Shown piece after piece: positions 10,401 through 64,000 of a stretch of DNA of 64,000 nt (position 1 is its first letter; the number at the start of each line of letters is the position of its first letter). Source of the DNA: Schistocephalus solidus (Eukaryota; Platyhelminthes; Cestoda; Diphyllobothriidea; Diphyllobothriidae); NCBI GenBank assembly GCA_017591395.1, contig WEDG01005129.1, positions 217,720-281,719 on the forward strand, written 5' to 3'. Made by a program: the position numbers and the translations under genes. The notes under the pieces were generated by a model. The model searched no databases and had not been told where the DNA came from. It saw nothing but the letters and a program-made list of their open reading frames with translations.

Positions 10401-11089
10401 AATAACAACTGAGTGCATTCGGATAGAGATTAAAGGGAAAAATGCAGGAGACCGAGTTAACCACTTCTAGGTCATTAGCCATCGCCAGCTAACATTACCT
10501 GAACATAGATTATTAGGTGTTCAGCGTACTACCATTGAGCCAGGAGCCGGTTGTCCTGTACGTTGCGATCAAAAATATTGATGATGTTGAAATAGCGTTC
10601 CATAACTCGATGGGATAATGGTCCGCTCACAACACGTGTAAGTAGGAACCGAAAAAAACGTCATTTTGGTCCAGCTCGTAGGCGGCCTGTTCGAGATCCA
10701 CTGCCAAGAGTGGCAACTCAGATCGCCACTGCCCCTTTCAGTGCATGTTTGCCGACCAGACTAGTTCGAACCCTGTCATGCAATTCATCCTCGCGTCTAT
10801 TCTATTCTAAGGATAAAGTTTCGTTTTTCTTACGATACATAATTTTTCGTACTCCCAGCCTATTATTACGTTTTTTATTTCACGAAAAGCAATAAAACTT
10901 CCAACAGCATTGGTATAGACGAGATCCCTTAGACTCCCTAGTCGAACTGTAATCCTAGTGACTAAAAAGCTGTGGGGAAACCCTATACTTGTATGCCAAT
11001 GAATGACTACGATTTTTTTCGTGCTTTTATCCCCAGTGACAGGACAATCCTACGGCGGCCTTCCCGTACATAGTGGTGTGGAGCAGTGA
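4373..11089 (+). CDS. GORASP2: Golgi reassembly stacking protein (GRASP55/65), complete gene, six coding exons
   Basis: Coding exons 4373-4429, 4466-4546, 5484-5774, 6244-6567, 8442-8883 and 11037-11089 total 1248 nt (415 codons plus TGA), all with GT/AG junctions and matching phases. GRASP proteins are peripheral cis/medial-Golgi tethers that link cisternae and act in unconventional secretion. Gly2 (MGSSTS) fits N-myristoylation. Residues about 1-201 form the GRASP core of two PDZ-like halves, each with a WGGxGxLG motif (WGGQGLLG in exon 3, WGGEGMLG in exon 4). NSPAALAGL and YVYNT-SD-CR are family hallmarks. The rest is a Pro/Gln/Ser-rich tail, as in the family's regulatory SPR region, but shorter than in vertebrates. 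It is probably co-orthologous to vertebrate GORASP1 and GORASP2. It ends tail to tail with the IRE1 gene. Confidence 0.93.
4430..4465 (+). other. 36-nt micro-intron in GRASP
   Basis: GTTAGGCATGC...TTTCTCAG sits between YHVLK and [12 protein letters not shown], which are contiguous in known GRASP proteins (YHVLRVQENSPGH in human). Its length is a multiple of three with no stop, so retention would insert 12 residues in frame. Introns of this size are known at the 5' ends of flatworm genes. Confidence 0.85.
4466..4546 (+). CDS. GORASP2: GRASP exon 2 (PDZ1 start)
   Basis: Codes for [12 protein letters not shown] through ISINDTRL (27 codons), phase 0 at both ends. Donor CTG|GTAAAG. Confidence 0.9.
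4547..5483 (+). other. GRASP intron, no other gene seen
   Basis: AT-rich with no recognised repeat. It ends with the acceptor TTTTAG before CAACAAGAC. Confidence 0.7.
5484..5774 (+). CDS. GORASP2: GRASP exon 3 (PDZ1 end to PDZ2 start)
   Basis: Starts [11 protein letters not shown], continuing SINDTRL of the previous exon as in human GRASP55. Contains [25 protein letters not shown] and NSPAALAGL. Ends LLSD|GTAAGT, phase 0. Confidence 0.93.
5775..6243 (+). other. GRASP intron, no other gene seen
   Basis: AT-rich sequence between donor GTAAGT and acceptor GTCCAG. No repeat recognised. Confidence 0.7.
6244..6567 (+). CDS. GORASP2: GRASP exon 4 (PDZ2)
   Basis: Starts [12 protein letters not shown] and contains [30 protein letters not shown] and LLHRIP, the end of the GRASP core. 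The SPR-like tail follows. Ends HDCS|GTGAGC, phase 0. Confidence 0.93.
6568..8441 (+). other. GRASP intron (1.9 kb), no other gene seen
   Basis: No recognised repeat or exon. The short ORFs at 6881-7063, 7764-7949 and 8004-8255 show no domain. Confidence 0.6.
8442..8883 (+). CDS. GORASP2: GRASP exon 5 (Pro/Gln-rich tail)
   Basis: Acceptor TAATTAG|CACGCTG, phase 0. Codes for a low-complexity tail rich in P, Q and S ([23 protein letters not shown]). Ends after one base of a codon at CTG C|GTAAGT. The overlapping minus-strand ORF is a shadow. Confidence 0.9.
8884..11036 (+). other. GRASP last intron with SINE and dispersed-repeat relics
   Basis: Holds a degraded tRNA-SINE at 10003-10110 and a fragment of a dispersed family near 10170-10320 (GCATCTACCGCAATCTCTC, related to 15225-15310 and 48255-48330). 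The rest is unrecognised. Ends with a long T-rich tract and CCCCAG at 11031-11036. Confidence 0.6.
10003..10110 (+). mobile_element. Degraded tRNA-derived SINE
   Basis: CCCATAGCTCAATTACCAAA resembles the SINE head with its interior deleted. It is followed by the body motif AGGCCAGAAATTACCATTCC and AGTCTACCTCGTTTTTGTCG. Confidence 0.6.
11037..11089 (+). CDS. GORASP2: GRASP exon 6 (last coding exon)
   Basis: Two bases TG complete the split Leu codon, then 16 codons ([17 protein letters not shown], counting the split Leu) and TGA at 11087-11089. The phase-1 junction matches exon 5 exactly. Too short to appear as a standalone ORF. Confidence 0.8.
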
Positions 11090-11518
11090 CCGGCGCTCGG
11101 CACAGTCCTCCACCCCCCCCAAACCCACCACGGACTTTGGAGTTTTACCCGAACTGTTTTTCTTTCCCACCTCATTTCTTTCGTCTTATTTTTCATCTTG
11201 TCAGGCAAGAACTTACACGTTTCTACTTCCGCCCCATCTCTGTCTCTCCCCATGTATAACTTGGCCAGTAAACACTAGGAGGAAAATGGACCAAATCACA
11301 CAGCAGCAGCAGCAGCAACAGACAAAATTAATAATATAAGAATTCAGAAGTATAAAAAGACAGTCAAAATATGGAGGGCGGGGGCGGGACTTATTCCATT
11401 AACTGAGACGGTGGGGGAGGGTGAAAAGGTATGTAAACGAGTGCACAGCCTTTACTGGGTGCACTTGGGGCGCTTCCTACACCGGAGGGAGGCGATGGGG
11501 AGACAGGCGTAGCCCTTG
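11090..11518. other. Intergenic interval between convergent GRASP and IRE1 stops
   Basis: 429 bp must hold both 3' UTRs unless they overlap. It contains a CAGCAGCAGCAGCAGCAACA tract near 11300. No canonical AATAAA is seen on plus. On minus the nearest AATAAA-like signal is beyond this interval, near 10875, inside the GRASP intron. Confidence 0.6.
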
Positions 11519-56788
<45,270 letters not shown>

Positions 56789-58451
56789 CTAAAAGAGAAT
56801 GGAACACGTCAACCGATGCGGACAGCAAATTGCGAGTTGACCGGGGGGGGGGAGACAACTCAGATTACGTTGAACACTAAGCGAACTATCAGCGAACTGG
56901 GTCGCTTTTAAAACGCATGCTTGCAGCAGCAACAGCGACGGCAGTCGGGGGAAGAGGGCTCGAACCTAATTTCCAGTGAACATTAGACCGTATATCTGCC
57001 CTGATCTACCTTAACGGGTCGAATTTTATCGACCTTGACTCCGCTTAGTATCTTGGTAAGCGTAGGATTACCTTTTGCCTGCAAACCCAAATCTGTCATG
57101 AGCGACAGCCGTTACGAGTCAAGTGGCATGCGTAGCTGTGCTGAAGGCCTCTATGCGCAAGAGATCAAGAGAATACGAGCTGCGAGATATTCAGTGTGCT
57201 AGTTCGAACGATACGGCGAGGCAGACAAGAGACTAGAGCAGGGATTGGCCGAGCGAAAGCAGGCGCTCTCCCGCGCACGGGGCGGGCAGAGTACGGGCGA
57301 GACGCCATCGGAAGCCCATCAACGGTTTGTTGTTCGCTGATTGGCCAACGTTAGTAGGTCAGTCCGGTAGCGTATTTTAGCCACTTGTTTGAATTAAAGC
57401 AAGATGTCAAAACAGGACTGCAAAAACGCCCTACTGCACCAAATAAAGAACCAATAGTTCACCGTCGGATATCGCCAAATGCTGAGGTAACGTGTGATAT
57501 AACAGAGGACGGTGGCAAGCCCGATGCGTCAACAGGGCTTCTAGTCCATGCTTTCTACAGCGGTGTTTTTGTGTAATGTTCATCAATTGGCTAGAAAGCA
57601 CTGTATTTCCGCATTCATATGCTTGGAGGTAAATATAATAAGAGGAGCCGGGGGTGAGGAGGGGGCCAAAAGCGATGTAAAACGCAGCGTGCAGCCCATT
57701 TCGTTACTGAGAAGGGCGAGGAAGGGTAAAGCAGCAAGAGCAGGTACGGAGAACCAGGCAGTTACCACGGTAACCCGAGAAGGTTTGAATAATATCAAGC
57801 GAAAAAACTAGTCTGGCACAAGACCAGCTCCTTTAAGGCGTGCGGGCAAGTCCGGTCGACGTTAGCGTAGTGTTCACTTCCAAAAAGCATGAATTGAAAG
57901 TAGGGAAAAACAGGCCCCAAAAATGGGCGGGTCTCTTTTTCTAAACCCCAATTGGAGGCCATAAACTCTGCTGACAGACAAGTCTCAAAGTGAGTTCTAT
58001 CGAGTTCTCGTGACCGTAGACACAAGTACTTGTGATACATGAGGCACAGGTCAAAGGCCTAGTTATTTACGGTGCCCTCGCGCGTTCCTGGTCGTCCGGA
58101 TGTCGTTTAAGTCTTATTTATTTTGGTGAAATTAACGCGGACCTGAGGGCAGTAGCGGTAATCGGCGAGGTCAACGAAGGAAGTACTGTTGTAGCAGTGG
58201 TATGAGTTGTTTCTTATGGTGCTCACACCGGCGCGACGTTATTCCCCAGTCTACCAGCATCATTGAACGACAATGCTGTCAGGCTAGACGGCAAAATATT
58301 AGGCAGCTTCTCATTCAAAGCGTGAAGGGCATCGACCGGTCGGTATCACCACGTCGAACATTTAACGAGTATAACATGATTTTTAGAGAAGTACCTCTAA
58401 ATTTTCATTATGCGACTGGGAATGCAGACTCACTCATGATATAGATATATA
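56789..58451. other. No gene recognised upstream of the first IRE1 exon found
   Basis: Several ORFs of 60-90 codons, none with a domain. No exon matching the early IRE1 luminal domain was found here on minus. Confidence 0.5.
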
Positions 58452-58585
58452 TCTTCGTCTTTGTCGTTAATAGCATTCTGCTCATATCAATAGCCACCCT
58501 GCGGTAGCTGACGGGTCTCTAGTGTGAGCCCCAAGGCACAACGGGACGAGTGAGTCCTTTAATTGATCGGTGAGCGCAAAACTAC
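58452..58585 (+). mobile_element. SINE tail fragment
   Basis: TCGTCTTTGTCGTTAATAGC, TTCTGCTCATATCAATAGCC, CACAACGGGACGAGTGAGTC and TTGATCGGTGAGCG. First of three head-to-tail SINE units. Confidence 0.8.
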
Positions 58586-58815
58586 CATATCGCGCGTTCG
58601 AATCTCGGGTGATCCACACCTGGGATTGGGTATGACAGGCTGATGACGGCTAATAAGTCAGAAATGGCCATTCAAGTCTCCCTTGCCTTTGTCGGTTCCA
58701 TCTAATCAACAGATATCTCAAGTCGCCATGCGACTGCACGCGAGGGCTCTAAAGTGAGCTCCAAGGCACAGCGGAACATCAATGTTCCTTAACCAGATCG
58801 GTGAAGACCACACTT
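58586..58815 (+). mobile_element. tRNA-derived SINE, head-truncated, with hammerhead-like module
   Basis: Begins near box B (CGCGCGTTCGAATCTCGG), CTGATGA at 58640-58646, GAAATGGCCATT, tail GCTCTAAAGTGAGCTCCAAG and ACCAGATCGGTGAAG. Stem I is weakened to GACAGG/CAAGTC. Confidence 0.8.
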
Positions 58816-59116
58816 TCATAGTCCATATTCCCGATCGCAACCGACCAAACAACGGGCCCGTGGCTCAATGGTAGAGTGTTACACTCAATGACAAAAGGTC
58901 GCGGGTTCGAACCTCGGGTGATCCACACCTGGGATTGGGTATGACTGGCTGATGACGGCTAATAAGCCAGAAATGGCCATTCCGGTCTCCCTGGTCTTTT
59001 TCGGTTCCATCTTATCAACAGATATTTCAAGTCGCTATGCGACAGCCCACGAGGGCTCTAAAGTGAGCTCCAAGGCACAGCGGAACATCAATGTTTTCTT
59101 AACCACATAGGTGAAC
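58816..59116 (+). mobile_element. tRNA-derived SINE, second subfamily, near full length
   Basis: Leader CATATTCCCGATCGCAACCG, head GGGCCCGTGGCTCAATGGTA to GCGGGTTCGAACCTCGGG, module 58943-58987, tail GAGGGCTCTAAAGTGAGCTC. Ends at the (AT)n tract. Confidence 0.85.
58943..58987 (+). ncRNA. Hammerhead-like motif in SINE
   Basis: GACTGG / CCGGTC stem I (6 pairs with one U-G), CTGATGA (58949-58955), GGC/GCC stem II with a C-A mismatch at its base, GAAA, palindromic ATGGCCAT stem III, U at the cleavage position. Confidence 0.55.
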
Positions 59117-59117
59117 A

Positions 59118-59212
<95 letters not shown>
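59117..59212. repeat. (AT)n microsatellite
   Basis: About 95 bp of AT dinucleotides with a single G interruption (ATATAGTATAT). Confidence 0.95.
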
Positions 59213-59438
59213 AAGTAGAAGATAAGGCGATCTCTGGGGAAGAAGATATAATTGTCTCGACATTACGTGGTTATTCCACAGTCCTTGATTGTCTTCGACC
59301 CAAATGTTCATTGAAATTTCGGGCTAAAAGTCGTACGAATCACTGACTCCATGTCCTGCACTAATAATTCCAGAAATTATTTCCTTGATTATTCTCTGGA
59401 GTCCATATACCAGAAACCGCATAGAGAACGCTGGGGGA

Positions 59439-59511
59439 CCCACTGAGGAGCCGAACCCCTCGTTGCTGTGTCACGCAGCAACAGAAAACATCGGCGAAAC
59501 ACGTGTCTGGG
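59439..59511 (+). ncRNA. Type I hammerhead ribozyme in satellite monomer 1
   Basis: Stem I CCCA/TGGG, core CTGAGGA (59443-59449; position 7 is variable in hammerheads), stem II GCCGA/TCGGC (59450-59454 with 59491-59495), GAAA (59496-59499), palindromic CACGTG (59500-59505) closing stem III without a loop, and UC at 59506-59507 completing the GUC triplet. Predicted cleavage is after 59507. An inner TGCTG/CAGCA hairpin extends stem II. Confidence 0.75.
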
Positions 59512-59791
59512 CTTTAGCTAGTACCTATGTCGGAAGTACGGTATAACGTCTTTGCCATATAAGATTCATACTACTTGTGGTACTACTTGTTTGTAGAATG
59601 GGCACTTACGTGGTTATTCCACAGTGGTTGATTGTCTTCGACCCAAATGTTCATTGAAATTTCGGGTCTGACCCTAAAAAGTCATGTCGAATCACCTGAC
59701 TCCATGTCCTGCACTTAGTAATTTCAGAAATTGTTACCCGATTATTCTCTGGAGTCCATATACCGAAACCGCATAGAGAACGCTGGGGGGA

Positions 59792-59863
59792 CCCACTGAG
59801 GAGCCGAACCCCTCGTTGCTGTGTCGACCGCAGCAACAAACATCGGCGAAACACGTGTCTGGG
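59792..59863 (+). ncRNA. Hammerhead ribozyme in satellite monomer 2
   Basis: All core elements intact (CTGAGGA, GCCGA/TCGGC, GAAA, CACGTGTC, CCCA/TGGG). Differs from monomer 1 only in the distal loop. Confidence 0.72.
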
Positions 59864-60856
59864 CTTTTAGCTGGTACCTATGTCGGAAGTACGGTATAAC
59901 GTCTTTGCCATATAAGATTCATACTACTTGTAGTACTAATTGTTTGTAGAATGGGCATTACGTGGTTTATTCCACAGTGGTTGATTGTCTTCGACCCAAA
60001 TGTTCATTGAAATTTCGGGTCTGACCCTAAAAAGTCATGTCCGAATCACCTGACTCCATGTCCTGCACTTAATAATTTCAGAAATTATTTCCTTGATTAT
60101 TCTCTGGAGTCCATATACCAGAAACCGCATGAGAGAACGCTGGGGGACCCACTGAGGGAGCCGAACCCCTCGTTGCTGTGTCACGCAGCAGCAGAAACAT
60201 CGGCGAAACACGTGTCTGGGCTTTTTAGCTAGTACCTATGTCGGAAGTACGGTATAACATCTTGCCATATAAGATTCATACTACTTGTAGTACTACTTGT
60301 TTGTAGAATGGGCATTACGTGGTTATTCCACAGTGGTTGATTGTCTTCGACCCAAATGTTCATTGAAATTTCGGGTCTGACCCTAAAAAGTCATGTCCGA
60401 ATCATCTGACTCCATGTCCTGCACTTAATAATTTCAGAAATTATTTCCTTGATTATTCTCTGGAGTCCATACCAGAAACCGCATAGAGAACGCTGGGGGA
60501 CCCACTGAGGAGCCGAACCCCTCGTTGCTGTGTCACGCAGCAGCAGAAACATCGGCGAAAACACGTGTCTGGGCTTTTAGCTAGTACCTATGTCGGAAGT
60601 ACGGTATAACATCTGTGCCATATAAGATTCATACTACTTGTAGTACTACTTGTTTGTAGAATGGGCATTACGTGGTTATTCCACAGTGGTTGATTGTCTT
60701 CGACCCAAATGTTCATTGAAATTTCGGGTCTGACCCTAAAAAGTCATGTCCAAATCACCTGACTCCATGTCCTGCACTTAATAATTTCAGAAATTATTAA
60801 CCCGATTATTCTCCTGGAGTCCATATATCAGAAACCGCATAGAGAACGCTGGGGGA

Positions 60857-60928
60857 CCCACTGAGGAGCCGAACCCCTCGTTGCTGTGTCACGCAGCAAC
60901 AGAAACATCGGCGAAACACGTGTCTGGG
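60857..60928 (+). ncRNA. Hammerhead ribozyme in satellite monomer 5
   Basis: All core elements intact. Predicted cleavage after 60924. Confidence 0.72.
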
Positions 60929-61210
60929 CTTATAGCTAGTACCTATGTCGGAAGTACGGTATAACGTCTTTTGCCATATAAGATTCATACTACTAATAGT
61001 ACTACTTGTTTGTAGAATGGGCATTACGTGGTTATTCCACAGTGGTTGATTGTCTTCGACCCAAATGTTCATTGAAATTTCGGGTCCTGACCCTAAAAGT
61101 CATGTCGAATCACCTGACTCCATGTCCTGCACTTAATAATTTCAGAAATTATTTACCCGATTATTCTCTGGAGTCCATATGCCAGAAACCGCATAGAGAA
61201 CGCTGGGGGA

Positions 61211-61284
61211 CCCACTGAGGAGCCGAGACCCCTCGTTGCTGTGTCACGCAGCAGACAGAAACATCGGCGAAACACGTGTCTGGG
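61211..61284 (+). ncRNA. Hammerhead ribozyme in satellite monomer 6
   Basis: All core elements intact, with an extra base in the stem II internal loop (GCCGAGACCCC). Predicted cleavage after 61280. Confidence 0.7.
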
Positions 61285-61916
61285 CTTTAGCTAGTACTTA
61301 TGTCGGAAGTACGGTATAACGTCTTTGCCATATAAGATTCATACTACTTGTAGTATACTTGTTTGTCGAATGGGCATTACGTGGTTATTCCACGGTGGTT
61401 GATTGTCTTCGACCCAAATGTTCATTTGAAATTTCGGGTCTGACCTAAAAGTCATGTCGAATCACCTGACTCCATGTCCTGCACTTAATAATTTCAGAAA
61501 TTATTTTACCCTGATTATTCTCTGGAGTCCATATGCCAGAAACCGCATAGAGAACGCTGGGGGACCCACTGAGAGCCGAGACCCTCGTTGCTGTGTCTCG
61601 GCAACAGAAACATCGGCGAAACACGTGTCTGGGCTTTAAGCTAGTACCTATGTCGGAAGTACGGTATAACGTCTTTGCCATATAAGATAAATACTACTTG
61701 TAGTACTACTTGTTTTGTAGAATGGGCATTACGTGGTTATTCCACGGTGGTTGATTGTCTTCGACCCAAATGTTCATTTGAAATTTCGGGTCTGACCCTA
61801 AAAGTCATGTCCGAATCACTCTGACTCCATGTCCTGCACTTAATAATTTCAGAAATTATTTCCTTGATTATTCTCTGGAGTCCATATACAAGAAACCCAT
61901 AGAGAACGCTGGGGGA

Positions 61917-61988
61917 CCCACTGAGGAGCCGAACCCCTCGTTGCTGCGTCACGCAGCAGCAGAAACATCGGCGAAACACGTGTCTGGG
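61917..61988 (+). ncRNA. Hammerhead ribozyme in satellite monomer 8
   Basis: All core elements intact. Other monomers (3, 4, 7, 9, 10, 11) carry one single-base insertion or deletion each in or next to the core; monomer 12 has several changes. Confidence 0.72.
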
Positions 61989-64000
61989 CTTTTAGCTAGT
62001 ACCTATGTCGGAAGTACGGTATAACGTCTTTGCCATATAAGATTCATACTCTTGTAGTACTACTTGTTTGTAGAATGGGCATTACGTGGTTTATTCCACA
62101 GTGGTTGATTGTCTTCGACCCAAATGTTCATTGAAATTTCGGGTCTGACCATAAAAAGTCATGTCCGAATCACCTGACTCCATGTCCTGCACTTAATAAT
62201 TTCAGAAATTATATCCTTGATTATTCTCTGGAGTCCATATAGTCCAGAAACCGCATAGAGAACGCTGGGGGACCCACTGAGGAGCCGAACCCCTCGTTGC
62301 TGCGTCAGCAGCAGCAGAAACATCGGCGAAACACGTGTCATGGGCTTTTAGCTAGTACCTATGTCGGAGAATGCGGTATAACGTCTTTGTGCCATATAAG
62401 ATTCATACTACTTGTAGTACTACTTGTTTGTAGAATGGGCATTACGTGGTTATTCCACAGTGGTTGATTGTCTTCGACCCCAAAATGTTCCATTGAAATT
62501 TCAGGTCTGACCCTAAAAAGTCATGTCCGAATCACCTGACTCCATGTCCTGCACTTAATAATTTCAGAAATTATTTACCCGATTATTCTCTGGAGTCCAT
62601 ATACCAGAAACCGCATAGAGAACGCTGGGGACCCGACTGAGGAGCCGAACCCCTCGTTGCTGCGTCACGCAGCAGCAGAAACATCGGCGAAACACGTGTC
62701 TGGAGCTTTTAGCTAGTACCCTATGTCGGAAGTACGGTATAACGTCTGTGCCATATAAGATTCATACTACTTGTAGTACTACTTGTTTTGTAGAATGGGC
62801 ATTACGTGGTTATTCCACAGTGGTTGATTGTCTTCGACCCAAACGTTCATTGAAATTTCGGGTCTGACCCTAAAAGTCATGTCCGAATCACCTGACTCCA
62901 TGTCCTGCACTTAATAATTTCAGAAATTATTTTACCCCGATTATTCTCTGGAGTCCATATACCAGAAACTCGCATAGAGAACGCTGGGGGACCCACTGAG
63001 GAGCCGACCCCCTCGTTGCTGCTGTCACGCAGCAGCAGAAACATCGGCAGAAACACGTGTCTGGGCTTTTAGCATAGTACCTATGTCGGAAGTACGGTAT
63101 AACGTCTGTGCCATATAAGATTCATACTACTTGTGAGTACTGCTTGTTTTGTAGAATGGGCATTACGTGGATTTATTCCACGGTGGTTGATTGTCTTCGA
63201 CCGGAAATGTTCATTGAAAATTTCGGGTCGAGCCCTAAAAGTCATGTCAGATGCCCTGACTCCAATGTCCTGCACTTAATAATTTCAGAAACTATGTCCC
63301 CGATTATTCTCTGGAGTCCATGTACCAGAAACCGCATATGTAGAACGCTGGGGGACCCACTGAGGAGCCGAACTCGTTGCTGTGTGCATGTAGCTGATCG
63401 GCGAAGCAGGTGTCTTGGTTTTGCTGGTGTCTATGTGAGTGCGGTGTGGCGTCTTTGCGTTGGTTCGTACTGCTTGTGGTACTTCTTGTTTGTGGAGATG
63501 GGGTGCGTGGTTGTTTTTCACGGTGGTTGATTGTCTTTGGGGTGTTGAAATTTCGGGTGTGACCTTGATCGTGTGGTGCACTGACTCCGTGTTGCGTTTA
63601 GTTTCGGGGGTGTTTTCCGATTATTCTCTGGGTTAATATGCAGAGACTGGGGAGCTGGGGGCACGCTGAGGGCCGAACCCTTGTTTGCTGTGTGTATGGG
63701 CTGAGTTGGGCGATGTGTCTGGGCTTTGGGTGTATCTTATGTTGGAGTGCGGTGTGGTCGTGTATAAGTTCATGCTGCTTTGTTTTGTTGGTTTGTTGCG
63801 TTGGTTCGGGGTTGGTTGTTTTGGCGGTTTTGGGTTGTTTGGGTTGAGTCGTGATAGGTCGCGACGATAAATTGCTGGTGGGGGGTTTGGTTTTCGGGTT
63901 CTATGTGGGGCGGTGGGGGGTGCTGGGGGTTACTGGTTAGTCGTCGTTGCTGTGTCACTGGCATCGGTATCGGCGAAACACGTGTTTGGAGCTTTTAGCT

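Larger units (their letters stand above)
59215..64000 (+). repeat. Satellite array, about 354-bp monomer, 13+ copies, one hammerhead ribozyme per monomer
   Basis: The anchor CATTACGTGGTTATTCCAC recurs near 59261, 59603, 59956, 60313, 60666, 61022, 61375, 61727, 62080, 62440, 62800, 63161 and 63502 (altered), giving spacings of 341-361 and mostly 352-360. Monomers differ mainly by single-base indels, typical of long-read error or of homopolymer slippage. No protein-coding function is apparent: short ORFs repeat on both strands but are broken at random. Copies after about 63350 decay sharply. The array continues to the window end. Confidence 0.95.

Noticed and set aside
57583..57798. Candidate earlier IRE1 exon on minus (acceptor CCTTCTCAG)
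   Set aside because: No usable donor before a stop and no convincing luminal-domain similarity.
59651..62341. Recurrent minus ORFs starting MFRRC
   Set aside because: Reverse translation of the satellite ribozyme region; broken at different points in each monomer.
59215..64000. Regular array suggestive of CRISPR
   Set aside because: Monomers are ~354 bp without short repeat/spacer alternation, and the context is eukaryotic.

Overview
This is a eukaryotic, repeat-dense window carrying parts of two host genes in convergent orientation. The gene architecture is a 36-nt micro-intron at a gene start, kilobase introns, and CR1-type and Penelope-like elements together with hammerhead-bearing short repeats. 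That points to a parasitic flatworm, most likely a large-genome tapeworm of the diphyllobothriidean (Spirometra-like) kind. The species is inference; no marker gene settles it.

Layout: 0-0.9 kb, a Gag-like retrotransposon ORF on the minus strand. 1.25-4.3 kb, CR1-like LINE 3' fragments, including a tandem pair of about 1.06 kb. 4.37-11.09 kb, a complete GRASP (Golgi reassembly stacking protein) gene on the plus strand, six coding exons giving 415 codons plus stop. 11.5-56.8 kb, thirteen exons of an IRE1/ERN1 unfolded-protein-response sensor on the minus strand. They encode the later part of the ER-luminal domain, a transmembrane segment, the kinase domain, the KEN RNase domain and a basic C-terminal tail. 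The phases of all twelve introns agree. The N-terminal exons are not found and probably lie beyond the window. The two genes end tail to tail, with stops 430 bp apart.

The IRE1 introns are filled with transposable elements: two APE-type LINE fragments (28.9-31.3 and 49.5-51.6 kb), a Penelope-like GIY-YIG endonuclease fragment (53.2-53.9 kb), many tRNA-headed SINEs, a TIR-bounded element with a TATA box, and several unnamed dispersed families. From 59.2 kb to the end is a satellite of about 354-bp monomers.

The most notable content is RNA-based. Every satellite monomer carries what reads as a complete type I hammerhead ribozyme with canonical core, 5-bp stem II, loopless palindromic stem III and GUC cleavage triplet. 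The tRNA-derived SINEs carry a second, unrelated hammerhead-like module with the same loopless stem III architecture. The TIR element carries a third, weaker one. The window may therefore hold a retrozyme-like satellite, a hammerhead SINE family comparable to schistosome Sm-alpha, and Penelope-related terminal repeats. All assignments are by eye; no search or folding program was run.
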